In this document: piece by piece, positions 42,993 through 51,544 of the stretch
Numbering within the stretch: the stretch's first letter is position 1
How the letters are laid out: each line of letters begins with the position of its first letter
Assembly (NCBI GenBank): GCA_002343985.1
Contig: DDTB01000017.1
Location: 1 to 64,000, forward strand
From: Chitinophagaceae bacterium UBA2375
GTDB lineage: Bacteria; Bacteroidota; Bacteroidia; Chitinophagales; Chitinophagaceae
DNA: 64,000 nucleotides
Reading direction: 5' to 3'
The notes under the pieces: generated by a model
Told to the model about the DNA's origin: nothing
What the model saw: only the letters and a program-made list of their open reading frames with translations
Databases searched by the model: none
Program-made: the position numbers and the translations under genes

Positions 42993-43163
42993 ATGTATTC
43001 AAAAAATTCATCAGTAAATAACCTGATCATTTTGTTATTGGTTTTAGTAAGCGCGGAAATCCTTAAAGCTGCCATGGTGAAGGATTCATCATGGTATATG
43101 GCACTGTTCTTAACTGTGCCTTTATTGCTCACAGCGCTGTATGATAAACTGGCAAAGAAATAA
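42993..43163 (+). CDS. Two-helix membrane peptide, likely leftover of a duplicated glutamate-synthase-like N-terminus
   Basis: A 56-aa frame starting MYSKNSSVNNLIIL. It matches the first about 56 residues of the protein at 40573: SSWYMALFLTVPLLLTALYDKLAKK against KAWYLVLMLTLPLLLVSVYDRSQKK. Then it stops where that protein goes on into its FMN domain. With small gene 2 upstream this repeats the order small gene, membrane anchor seen at 40270-40573. It is either a decayed duplicate or a stand-alone membrane peptide. A longer frame from 42858 is not supported. Confidence 0.6.
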   Translation: MYSKNSSVNNLIILLLVLVSAEILKAAMVKDSSWYMALFLTVPLLLTALYDKLAKK

Positions 43164-43327
43164 GGAATCATGAAAACTGCATTGACCGGTTTGACATGAC
43201 CCCTTTGGATGAAAATTATCTGCCGCCCATCGCCTGTCCCTGGTTTGTTGGGTAATGCAACAGGGCAGGTGTATGGGTTTACATGTATTTGTTGACGCAG
43301 ATCAACAGGCATGCCATCATACGATTT

Positions 43328-43335
43328 TATCTTTG
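43328..43335 (+). promoter_or_regulatory. -7 box of the LLM oxidoreductase gene
   Basis: TATCTTTG, 19 bases before the ATG at 43355. Confidence 0.45.
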
Positions 43336-43354
43336 CAGGAATAAAATCTGAAAG

Positions 43355-44380
43355 ATGGAATTAGGCATCAGCATGTTTGGAGACCTGCATTACGATACAA
43401 CCCGAAAGGCTTTTCAGCCGGTTGGTGAGCGGCTGAGGGAACTGATTGAACAAGTCAAACTGATGGATGAACTCGGGATTGACTACTTCGGGATTGGGGA
43501 GCACCATCGTCCGGATTATGCCGTTCCGAGCCCGGAAATTGTGCTGGCTGCCGCGGCCGTTGTTACGAAAAACATCAAACTCGGCAGCGCCGTTTCGGTC
43601 ATCAGTTCATCCGACCCCGTGAAACTATATCAAAACTTCGCGATGATCGATCAGCTTTCAGGCGGTCGCGCGGAGCTCATGGCAGGGAGGGGAAGCTTTA
43701 TCGAATCCTTCCCGCTGTTTGGGTATAACCTGGAAGATTACGAGGAATTGTTCACTGAGAAACTTAACTTACTGTTACGGGTAAACGAAAACGAACGCGT
43801 TACCTGGAAGGGCGGTTTTCGCCCTGAGCTAAAAGACCAGCAGATCCTGCCCAGGGCTTATCGGCAAAAACTGGATATATGGATCGCGGTTGGCGGAACA
43901 CCCCAGTCTGTGCTGCGTGCCGCCCGCCTCGGGCTGCCCCTGATGGTAGCGATTATCGGAGGCTCGCCCATTCAGTTTAAGCCTTTGTTTGAACTGTATG
44001 AAAAAACCTATCTCGACAGTGGCCACGACCCCGCTACCATGCGCATGGGTGTGCATGCGCATGCTTTTTTGGGGGAGGATGACAAAGCCGTATCTGACAA
44101 GTATTTTCCACTGTATGCCGCTCAAATGGACCGGGTTGGCCGTTCCCGTGGCTGGCCCCCATACCAGCGCCAGCAATTTGACTTCGGAAAAACGCGCAAC
44201 GGGGCTTTGCTGATCGGCGAGCCAAACCAGGTGGCCGATAAAATCCTGTACTTGCGCGACACATTCGGGCTAACGCGCTTTGCCGCCCATATGGATGTTG
44301 GTGGCCCACAGCATAAAGACCTGATGAAGTCTATTGAACTGTTTGGCACCAAAGTACTGCCGCAGGTGAAAGGGGATTGA
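43355..44380 (+). CDS. LLM-class flavin-dependent oxidoreductase
   Basis: A 341-aa bacterial-luciferase-like (F420/FMN) monooxygenase family protein: ELGISMFGDLH at strand 1, LDYFGIGEHH-type phrase (GIDYFGIGEHHRPDYAVPSP), TKNIKLGSAVSVISSSDPVKLYQNFAMIDQLSGGRAELMAGRGSF. Length and order are normal. Likely uses FMNH2; substrate unknown. Stands alone between the duplication remnant and a convergent TIGR03643 gene. Confidence 0.9.
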   Translation: MELGISMFGDLHYDTTRKAFQPVGERLRELIEQVKLMDELGIDYFGIGEHHRPDYAVPSPEIVLAAAAVVTKNIKLGSAVSVISSSDPVKLYQNFAMIDQLSGGRAELMAGRGSFIESFPLFGYNLEDYEELFTEKLNLLLRVNENERVTWKGGFRPELKDQQILPRAYRQKLDIWIAVGGTPQSVLRAARLGLPLMVAIIGGSPIQFKPLFELYEKTYLDSGHDPATMRMGVHAHAFLGEDDKAVSDKYFPLYAAQMDRVGRSRGWPPYQRQQFDFGKTRNGALLIGEPNQVADKILYLRDTFGLTRFAAHMDVGGPQHKDLMKSIELFGTKVLPQVKGD

Positions 44381-44665
44381 TCAGCGTTTGCTGATTTTAT
44401 TCAGGCTGATGGTTTTTTGCCTGCTGCATTTAAACCGGGTAGCAGCCATGCCCCGCAGTTTGGCATGTTTGCTTTGCCGGCCGCTGACCCTTTTCCGCCA
44501 CATCCGGAAACTCGAGGGCTTCATTTCCTGCCGCATGAGCGCGATCACATCTTTTTCCATCAGTCCAAACTGAAACAGTATGGCATCAAAGTTGGTCCTG
44601 TCTTCCCAGGCCATCTCAATGATCCTGTCTATTTCCGCGTCGGTTAATGTCTTTTCCATTGCCAT
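44381..44665 (-). CDS. TIGR03643/DUF2805-family protein
   Basis: A 94-aa basic protein. The N-terminal part LTDAEIDRIIEMAWEDRTNFDAILFQFGLMEKDVIALMRQEMKPSSFRMWRKRVSGR is the family core, an HTH-like fold with a Trp-Glu-Asp-Arg-x-x-F signature. The role is not established; DNA or RNA binding is plausible from the Arg-rich tail. The start codon lies within a dyad CATATC-TTAT-GATATG (44663-44678), which may affect its translation. Confidence 0.85.
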   Translation of the reverse strand: MAMEKTLTDAEIDRIIEMAWEDRTNFDAILFQFGLMEKDVIALMRQEMKPSSFRMWRKRVSGRQSKHAKLRGMAATRFKCSRQKTISLNKISKR

Positions 44666-44797
44666 ATCTTATGATATGACAATTTTGAGGGAAAAGAGTT
44701 TAATACTTTATACGGTGCGATTGCTGTTGAAAGGTATGAACAGATGTTTCAGGCCCATCTAAATCACGTACATTGCATGGCCCAAACCGAACCAACT

Positions 44798-45286
44798 ATG
44801 CGATATAGATTCATGCGCGCTTTGTTGATTTGCTTTTTCCTCTTCATATCCTGTGTGGGCATGGCCCAATCCATCATGGGAAAAGTGGTGCGCATCATTG
44901 ATGGCGATACCTACGACCTGCTTACCCCGGAACAAACGGTCATGCGTATCCGCATGTACGGTATCGACGCGCCCGAACGCAGTATGCCATTTTACAGTAA
45001 GTCGAAGGACTACCTGGCTTCACTTTGTTTTTCGAGGGAAGTGAGGATGGAGATGATGACGACAGACCGGAATGGCCGTGTGGTGGGCAAAACATTCCTG
45101 CCCGATGGCAAAGAGGCTGGGGAGCAGATGATCCTTGCCGGCATGGCCTGGCATTTTACCCGGTATTCGTCAGACCAAAACCTGCACGAAGCTGAGCAAT
45201 CAGCCCGTAAAGAAAAAAGGGGATTATGGATTGATGCAGATCCTGTAGCACCCTGGGACTGGAGGAGGCAAAAAAGGGGAAACTAA
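44798..45286 (+). CDS. Exported thermonuclease-family nuclease (SNase fold)
   Basis: About 162 aa from MRYRFMRALL, an N-terminal signal with FISCVGMAQ as either lipobox or signal cleavage region; the frame opens at 44744 but the extra residues are not signal-like. SNase motifs: VVRIIDGDTYDL, MRIRMYGIDAPE (Arg, Asp), then DRNGRVVGKTFL and ARKEKRGLW with the later Glu/Arg. A Ca-dependent secreted nuclease, probably for DNA/RNA scavenging. Confidence 0.88.
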   Translation: MRYRFMRALLICFFLFISCVGMAQSIMGKVVRIIDGDTYDLLTPEQTVMRIRMYGIDAPERSMPFYSKSKDYLASLCFSREVRMEMMTTDRNGRVVGKTFLPDGKEAGEQMILAGMAWHFTRYSSDQNLHEAEQSARKEKRGLWIDADPVAPWDWRRQKRGN

Positions 45287-45298
45287 ATGGACATGGTT

Positions 45299-45637
45299 TT
45301 AGTTTTTTAATTGACCATTATCGGCCTCAATATCATTTACCACACATAAACATTCATACACGCCCTGGATTTGTTCCATCAGGGCAACCAGCATTTGTAC
45401 ATTATCGTCTTCAAGTTTCGAAATGGTATCAAATGTAAAAGCGTGTTCTTCCCCATCAGGTACCCCATTGCTCCATTCTTTGAGCGGGCCCTGTAAAGCA
45501 ATACCAAGTGCCCCCTCCATAACGGTCAGGTTGGCTTCAATCAGTTTGTCTAGTGCTGTTAGAACGGCGCCTTTGTATGGATTCATAAGTTGTTGATTGA
45601 TCATGCTGATGGGAATTTCCTCCTCAAATTCAGCCAT
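45299..45637 (-). CDS. Small acidic protein, paralogue of the protein at 36941
   Basis: A 112-aa helical, acidic protein sharing its core with the deiminase partner at 36941 (DKLIEAN, GIALQGPLKEWS, VPDGEEH, MEQIQGVYE). Here no deiminase is next to it; the neighbour is the nuclease on the other strand. The start could also be the internal ATG at 45604 (MINQQLMNP). A GGGGG-TTTT-CCCCC hairpin lies in the leader, 16 bases before the ATG on the minus strand. Function unknown. Confidence 0.65.
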   Translation of the reverse strand: MAEFEEEIPISMINQQLMNPYKGAVLTALDKLIEANLTVMEGALGIALQGPLKEWSNGVPDGEEHAFTFDTISKLEDDNVQMLVALMEQIQGVYECLCVVNDIEADNGQLKN

Positions 45638-46005
45638 TTACATCTGAACCTCAGGGGGAAAACCCCCATTTTGGAGGAGAAAAACCCCTTAATCAATAAT
45701 CAGCTACTAAGAAAGCAGGTATTTAGCACCCGGCAAACCGTCTTTAAACGGTATTTAAGGCCGGGGTTTTACGCTCCCATTTTTCCGTCTGCACATAAAG
45801 TTCCTGATTGCCAAATCACTTGCCCTCCCCGGGTGAATGACGAATGCATTTTCAGTTCATACCTCATTGATTGGGCCAACCAATGGAAGGAGCTTTGTCT
45901 TGTTGGTTTTGAACCTTGGCCATTGTTCTACCCAGCTTACCAACCCATGCATCAACCTCATTCCTGACATTGTACAGGCCATGCTTGTGCGCAAAACTTT
46001 TAATT
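45638..46005. other. Intergenic region between divergent genes
   Basis: 368 bases. On the minus strand it holds the GGGGG/CCCCC leader hairpin (about 45654-45667) of the small acidic gene. A plus-strand frame across it is not supported. No consensus promoter was found for the gene at 46006. Confidence 0.4.
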
Positions 46006-47160
46006 ATGAAAATGAAGATGACTTTTCTGCTGCTGTTCCTGGGAAGTATCCTGACTGCATCCCGTGCAGGGAACCTCCCTGAACCGCCTGCTAACAAACC
46101 CGATTCCCGTTTTTCCATTGACCTGAAATGGGTTGAGACAAATGCCATCGACATGAAACGGCAAGCCACCCGTGAAACGGTTAACGGGCAGGAAGTTTCT
46201 GTCATTGAATATGTGCTGACCATTCCGTTTTTTGAAGAATCCCTTAAAGCCAAACTGGATTGTATCAATACCCCGGTGGTGGAGGCGAAACAGCATATTA
46301 TTCCGTCTGTCATTCCTCCCCCATGCGGGAACAGTGAGTTCAGGTTGTACAATGACCATTTGAAGGGCAGGGTGATTGGAAGCAAGGATAAATCTATGAG
46401 TTTACGCGTTCACGATTTCAAGGCTGTTGTGGGCGTCATGAATCTGCGTGCGGAAGCGGAATGCCGCAACACAACTTACGGGTTACAATACTTCCGCATA
46501 GTAGTGCAAAAGGAAAAAACACCCCCGGTTGATATCCGGCTGCTCCTCAATGAAAAAGCCATTTCGCCAGATGAACAAACGCTTTTGGATGATGAGCATA
46601 TCCGCTTTAGCCTGGTTGGAACAAAAACCGGGAATGACCATGTGTTTGTGCGTGTGGTGCCTCCCTGCGGCATAGACTGCCGTAAAACGGATTTCGCGGT
46701 TGATGCCACACTCGACAGCATCGCCAAAAACAAACAGGTATTTTATACATGCGATATGAACGGGGAATATGCCGTCAAACTCATGTACCGGGCGCCTCGC
46801 ATAGGAGGCGGCGAATTCAACCAGCTGGTACAGGTACCCGGCTGGAACCATTATAGCTTCTTACATGCAGATAAAACAGAAGTGGCAAAAATCACCAAGG
46901 AACAACCGGGTGCGGAGCCGGATAAGATTTCTGTGTTCCCCAACCCGGTGAAAGATGTATTGCATGTGCGGTTGCCATTGCGCGACAGGTATGGTATCAG
47001 CCAGGTAACAGTTACGGATATGGCAGGAAGGCAGGTGTTGATGCAGGAGACAAACAGCCCGCAGTTCAAATTAAACATGACTGGTTTTGCCAAAGGGGCT
47101 TATGTGCTGAAAGTGGTTTTTGAAAAACAGGTTTTTACTGAAACCGTCATCCATCAATAA
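46006..47160 (+). CDS. Secreted protein with type IX secretion (type A) sorting domain
   Basis: A 384-aa protein from MKMKMTFLLLFLGS (signal peptide, cleaved near SRAGN). The middle is an unassigned beta-rich region with Cys pairs (PPCGNSEF, VPPCGIDC). The C-terminal about 75 residues start ISVFPNPVKDVLHV, then VTVTDMAGRQVLMQ and FAKGAYVLKVVFEKQVFTETVIHQ: the type A sorting domain that sends proteins through the T9SS for surface attachment or release. Followed after 35 bases by another secreted protein. Confidence 0.87.
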   Translation: MKMKMTFLLLFLGSILTASRAGNLPEPPANKPDSRFSIDLKWVETNAIDMKRQATRETVNGQEVSVIEYVLTIPFFEESLKAKLDCINTPVVEAKQHIIPSVIPPPCGNSEFRLYNDHLKGRVIGSKDKSMSLRVHDFKAVVGVMNLRAEAECRNTTYGLQYFRIVVQKEKTPPVDIRLLLNEKAISPDEQTLLDDEHIRFSLVGTKTGNDHVFVRVVPPCGIDCRKTDFAVDATLDSIAKNKQVFYTCDMNGEYAVKLMYRAPRIGGGEFNQLVQVPGWNHYSFLHADKTEVAKITKEQPGAEPDKISVFPNPVKDVLHVRLPLRDRYGISQVTVTDMAGRQVLMQETNSPQFKLNMTGFAKGAYVLKVVFEKQVFTETVIHQ

Positions 47161-47195
47161 GCATAATCATTTCTCATTTCTAAAAATTTCATGTT

Positions 47196-49196
47196 ATGTC
47201 ATTTTACTTACAACATATAAAAAAGGGGATATATTTCGGGTATTGGTTACTGTTAGTGCTTATGCCCGCCCTGCTGAATGCACAGGTATCAAGAGATTGT
47301 TTTAATGGAGGAATTGAACAGGGGACTTTTGCAAACTTTACCGGATTTATCGGCAACTTCACGGGAGCAACAAATATTTCTGATATTAATTCAGGCTTAA
47401 ACTTTAGCCCGACATCACTTCCAAGCACAAACAGGATAACCATTGTAACCCCGGGCCTTGATACAAATGCGCCCGTTCAGAGGGTATTTGAAGGGAATTT
47501 TGCTATCAGGCTTGGGGATGATAGTTCGGGCGCATTTGCGGAACGTGTCGTCTATTCAACATTAATTACAAACAGCAATAAGATCTTTAAATATAATTAT
47601 GCAGTAGTATTGGAACTTCCTGGTACCGGTCATTTAGATGGGCAAAGGCCATTTTTTTCGGCAAGGGTAATGGTAGGTAAAACTGTTATTTGTGAAACAG
47701 GAAGAAAGACAGCAGGTGTAGGCGACCCGTTTTTTCAAACATTCAATAATTTCGATTATCGTGACTGGGATTGCCAGGTTTGTGATTTGAGCGCATATGT
47801 TGGCCAAACGGTTACGGTTGAGTTCACCATTGCAGATTGCAGCCTGACAGGCCATAAAGCATATGCCTTTATTGATGGCTTGTGCAATTCCGGTGATGTT
47901 AATGTGTCATTCGACATGAATAAATCCACATACTGCCTGGATGAAGACATCATTATTGATCCTTCCGCAACTATTGGAGAAACCTTCTATTATTTGACCA
48001 TTGAAGAATCGGATGCCAATATGGGTAGGCCAAACCCGGCGTCTGAAGTGATTTTGCATTTTCCCAACCAGGTAATCCCAACTTCATTAAATATTACAGA
48101 CATTTTCCAGTCAAACGGATTTACATTTCAATGCAATAAGTATTACAGGTTGAAACTGGCTGCAGGCAATGATTGTAGCCCATGGAATGAAATTGTAAAA
48201 CTGATTTATATTTCTTGTCCGAAGGTAAACGCAGGCCCAGATATTTGCGTGGATTGCAGCAAACCAACGGTGTCAAGGCTTTTGCCTATCGGTGACCCAA
48301 GGGCCCCTGTTGCCAGTCATTTATCATACAGTTGGAGCCCATCAATTGGGCTGACAAATCCTAATGTGCCATATACCACACATATTGAACATTCAGTCAA
48401 TTATCCCATAACATATACACTTACAGTTACAGATTTACGAACAGGTTGCAGGGCCAGTGATGAAGTTGTTGTTCAGTGTGCAGTGGAAAAAGGACGGATT
48501 GACAAAGAACAAACTTGTTGTGGAATGAAACTCACGCTTAACACGCCGCCAGACTATACATATATTTATTGGTCTACCGGTGCCACCAATACGGACAACA
48601 TTACAATCATAACGGGTGGTACGTATACGGTAACTTATGGTAACAGTTGCAGTGAAGTAACGATGAGTATCACCGTAGCTTCCCAGGAAGTAGACAGGTA
48701 TTACAGGGATATCAGCTTAAGCGCGAACAATTCGTTTTACTCCAGTGGCACCAATGTGAATTCATACAATGCATTTTATATTATGCATGTGGAAGACCCA
48801 TTGCCCTCTTATGGAAATTATTTTGCCACACATTTCAAATTAGACATTTATGACAGGTGGGGACAGATTATAAGGACCATAGAGGATGAAATTGAAACCT
48901 GCCAGGGTTTCCCCAATCCGGCAATATTCTGGGATGGCACTGTGAATGGTGTTAATGTACCACCCGGCGTTTATAATGGCAGGTTGTATATGAAAAATTG
49001 TGAAAGAAAAAACTGGACAGAAGTAAAAGTGAATTATTGTGCACGTTGGGGGTACACCTGTCTTGATTATGACTGTCAAGGTGCGCTTTCATTCAATTGT
49101 GGGTTTATGAAAAAAGAGGTGTGCGTGTCTTATTCCAATCTTCATTGTGTGGAGGAATATAAAGAGTATATCTTCCCCATAACCATTGTCTTCTAA
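47196..49196 (+). CDS. Large secreted adhesin-like protein with gliding-motility-type C-terminal domain
   Basis: A 666-aa protein with a signal peptide (ends near ALLNAQ). Residues about 25-230 look like a jelly-roll (FEGNFAIRLGDDSSGAFAERVVYS, GQTVTVEFTIADCSLTGHKAYAFIDGLC); then PKD/Ig-like stretches (SYSWSPSIGLTNPN, YIYWSTGATNTDNITI). Near the C-terminus KLDIYDRWGQIIRTI, FWDGTVNGVNVPPGVYNGRLYMKNC match the gliding-motility-associated (type B sorting) domain, but about 60 further Cys-rich residues follow, which is unusual. AT-richer than neighbours. Terminator follows. Confidence 0.8.
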   Translation: MSFYLQHIKKGIYFGYWLLLVLMPALLNAQVSRDCFNGGIEQGTFANFTGFIGNFTGATNISDINSGLNFSPTSLPSTNRITIVTPGLDTNAPVQRVFEGNFAIRLGDDSSGAFAERVVYSTLITNSNKIFKYNYAVVLELPGTGHLDGQRPFFSARVMVGKTVICETGRKTAGVGDPFFQTFNNFDYRDWDCQVCDLSAYVGQTVTVEFTIADCSLTGHKAYAFIDGLCNSGDVNVSFDMNKSTYCLDEDIIIDPSATIGETFYYLTIEESDANMGRPNPASEVILHFPNQVIPTSLNITDIFQSNGFTFQCNKYYRLKLAAGNDCSPWNEIVKLIYISCPKVNAGPDICVDCSKPTVSRLLPIGDPRAPVASHLSYSWSPSIGLTNPNVPYTTHIEHSVNYPITYTLTVTDLRTGCRASDEVVVQCAVEKGRIDKEQTCCGMKLTLNTPPDYTYIYWSTGATNTDNITIITGGTYTVTYGNSCSEVTMSITVASQEVDRYYRDISLSANNSFYSSGTNVNSYNAFYIMHVEDPLPSYGNYFATHFKLDIYDRWGQIIRTIEDEIETCQGFPNPAIFWDGTVNGVNVPPGVYNGRLYMKNCERKNWTEVKVNYCARWGYTCLDYDCQGALSFNCGFMKKEVCVSYSNLHCVEEYKEYIFPITIVF

Positions 49197-49218
49197 CTAA
49201 ATCCTATATCAAGCTAAA

Positions 49219-49250
49219 TAGCCACCGGGTCCCTCGGTGGCTATATTTTT
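49219..49250. terminator. Bidirectional terminator between convergent genes
   Basis: TAGCCACCG (49219-49227), 7-base loop, CGGTGGCTA (49235-49243), then TATTTTT: a textbook intrinsic terminator. Confidence 0.88.
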
Positions 49251-50478
49251 AATGATAAGTTGGTGATTCCAGGTGAAAGTATTCATTCTCCGACCCGTCC
49301 AGCGCGTTCATGATTTTTTGAAAATTCCCTTCGGTGGCCTGCAGGTTTTCAAATCGGTCAATCACTTTTCTCCTTTTAAACAGGATAAAACTGTTCATAT
49401 CTCCCGGTTGAAAATTATTGAGGTTTATTTCCGATTCTTCATCTGTAAATGAAGGCACAAATGTTACTGCTATCCTCTTTAATCCCAGTTCACGTCCAAT
49501 CCGGCTGAGCTCCTGCATCCTTTTTTCTTTCGTGTATCCTACCGGGTTACCATATACGAAGTATACGGTGAGTGCTGTGTCTCTTTTTATGCATGCTTCT
49601 TCCAGCATCATGAGCCATTTGCGTGTATCGGCCCAGTCGGGTTCCTGTTTTACCAGGTACAGGATACCATGGTACCAACCATAAGCACAGACGGGGCAGG
49701 TTCGTTTGCCCTTATCAGGGCCCCAGGCATGCCAGGGAATAAAAGACTGTACTTCTTCACCGGCCTGAATTCCCTTAAGACTGTTAAGGGTTTTTTCTTC
49801 CGGGTGCCCCGGGATACGCATCCCCAGGTAGATATCCCTTTCCCCAACCTGCCATCCATCCTTTGATACCAGCCTCACCACGCCGCTGCCAGCACGGTTG
49901 GGTTGTGCCAATCTTTTGGCAGAGGTCAGCAGTTTGTCATCATCAAACATGATATCATCAATATAGTACCCAGGGATATCATTGGGTTCTTTTACGGTAA
50001 GGTGGATATGCGCAGGCTCATCGCGTGTGGGATATACACCCGGACGGATTGTGTAAATTTTATACCGGCCCAGGCTGTCGGTCTTCACCCATCCCCTGAT
50101 ATACCCATGCGTTTGCCCCTGACCGTTAGGCGGCATACTGACAGGCACAGATGGCTTATGCAGGTACCGGCCATCCGCGTTGGTATGATAATAGTAAATA
50201 ATGGTTCCAGGTGCGGGCCTCCGGGGATTTAACCGGTATACCACCCCGGTTACCATGATGCGGGGTGCGTTTTCCTGCAACCCGGAACTGCTGTCGGCCG
50301 AAGGGATTTGAGAGGGCATTCCCATGTACATATAATCCCGGTTTTCGAATGGTCCGCCAATTTCACGAGCAGGTTGTGTAGGATTTTCCTTTCCGCTTTG
50401 GCCCTGGCAGGCACAAAACAGGCTTAGGCATACAATCAGGAGGCCGGGTTTTCCCAATAAGATTTTTGTAAGGCCCAT
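49249..50478 (-). CDS. Lipoprotein fusing an intradiol-dioxygenase-like domain to a thioredoxin-like domain
   Basis: A 409-aa protein with lipobox LSLFCACQGQ. Residues about 65-230 resemble intradiol ring-cleavage dioxygenases: TGVVYRLNPRRPAPGTIIYYYHTNADGRY, GWVKTDSLGRYKIYTIRPG and EPAHIHLTVK (the HxH iron ligands). Residues about 245-400 are thioredoxin-like: IPWHAWGPDKGKRTCPVCAYG with a CPVC motif and a C-terminal RKVIDRFENLQ strand. Surface-anchored intradiol-like proteins are known; the redox-domain fusion is uncommon. Substrate unknown. Confidence 0.75.
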   Translation of the reverse strand: MGLTKILLGKPGLLIVCLSLFCACQGQSGKENPTQPAREIGGPFENRDYMYMGMPSQIPSADSSSGLQENAPRIMVTGVVYRLNPRRPAPGTIIYYYHTNADGRYLHKPSVPVSMPPNGQGQTHGYIRGWVKTDSLGRYKIYTIRPGVYPTRDEPAHIHLTVKEPNDIPGYYIDDIMFDDDKLLTSAKRLAQPNRAGSGVVRLVSKDGWQVGERDIYLGMRIPGHPEEKTLNSLKGIQAGEEVQSFIPWHAWGPDKGKRTCPVCAYGWYHGILYLVKQEPDWADTRKWLMMLEEACIKRDTALTVYFVYGNPVGYTKEKRMQELSRIGRELGLKRIAVTFVPSFTDEESEINLNNFQPGDMNSFILFKRRKVIDRFENLQATEGNFQKIMNALDGSENEYFHLESPTYH

Positions 50479-50548
50479 AAATTTGTTTTCTGCAAATATG
50501 TGGTTGCAACAGGCCCAAATACAAAAGAATAAAGGCGAAACGATGGGA

Positions 50549-51382
50549 TTATGCTTTCAGGCGATGACCCTGTTCATACATCTTTTTGAATTCAGCCGCA
50601 TAAAGCCTGCTCACCCGGACCAGCGTCCCATCGCAGAGACGGGCATCATAATCGCCATTCAACCTTGACTGATAGGAAACAACCTTATTCATTTGTATAA
50701 TGGCAGACCTGTGAACCCGTATAAAACGGTCAGGGTTGAGGCGATCGCCTGTTGCCGACAGGCTCCCCGTTAAAAGGAATTTTCTGCCATCGATGTGCAG
50801 GCAAACATAAGGTGACTGTGCGCTGATATATAAGATATCATTTACCGGAACTTTAATTTTTTGCCCGCCATGGGAAACCATGAAATGATCCGCATAGTTG
50901 TTTGCAGCCGGATGTTCTGCTATCGCTGATCCAGGTAAATGAAGCGGTATATTTTCAGTCTTCCGGAATAACAAAGGCAGGGCATACCATATGCAGATAG
51001 GAATCAGTTGGGCAGATAAAGCATAAGAAAGTGTTTGTCCATACGCGAAGCGATGCTCAAAGAACAGTCCCGATACGAGGTTTACCCAGGCGGGATAACT
51101 GAGGATATGCAGGAGCACCGGCGCAAAGAATCCGATTATATATGATGCTATGGGGTAAGCCTGCAATTTTTTAATCGATAAATATTGCAACGCGGTTAAT
51201 GGAACCATGAATAGCCAATGTGTGCTGAATAAAAAAGATTCAGACATATAAAATGAAAAATCCTTGAATAACGACTCCAGGTAATCTTCTAAAATGCCAA
51301 ATACAATCAATAAAAAAGCCACCGTCCAGATAAACCTACGGTCTTGCATGCCATGAATCCAAAATGGTAACCTTGCTTTCAT
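50549..51382 (-). CDS. LytTR-family regulator with membrane-spanning N-terminus
   Basis: A 277-aa protein. Four or five hydrophobic helices occupy residues about 15-145 and a LytTR DNA-binding domain the last about 100 (KIKVPVNDILYISAQSPYVCLHIDGRKFLLTGSL, PDRFIRVHRSAIIQMNKVVSY). It thus regulates directly from the membrane rather than through a receiver domain, a design common in Bacteroidota. Divergent from the OmpA gene (162-base spacer); OmpA is a candidate target. A near -7 box TATCTTTA lies 10 bases before the ATG. Confidence 0.88.
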   Translation of the reverse strand: MKARLPFWIHGMQDRRFIWTVAFLLIVFGILEDYLESLFKDFSFYMSESFLFSTHWLFMVPLTALQYLSIKKLQAYPIASYIIGFFAPVLLHILSYPAWVNLVSGLFFEHRFAYGQTLSYALSAQLIPICIWYALPLLFRKTENIPLHLPGSAIAEHPAANNYADHFMVSHGGQKIKVPVNDILYISAQSPYVCLHIDGRKFLLTGSLSATGDRLNPDRFIRVHRSAIIQMNKVVSYQSRLNGDYDARLCDGTLVRVSRLYAAEFKKMYEQGHRLKA

Positions 51383-51544
51383 ATTGATTCCTTAAAGATA
51401 ATTTTTTTACCCTTTTCAAATCATGCAAGCCTGCAATAGATACCACAAATTGCGTATATACGTATCCGTATCATTATGATTACGAATAATTTGCGTACAT
51501 TTCATATCCTTTAGCCATGTTCATGACCAAAACAACTCAACTAT

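Noticed and set aside
45590..45967. Plus-strand 125-codon frame between the small acidic gene and the sorting-domain gene
   Set aside because: Overlaps the start of the minus-strand gene and reads like non-coding sequence with no recognisable domain.
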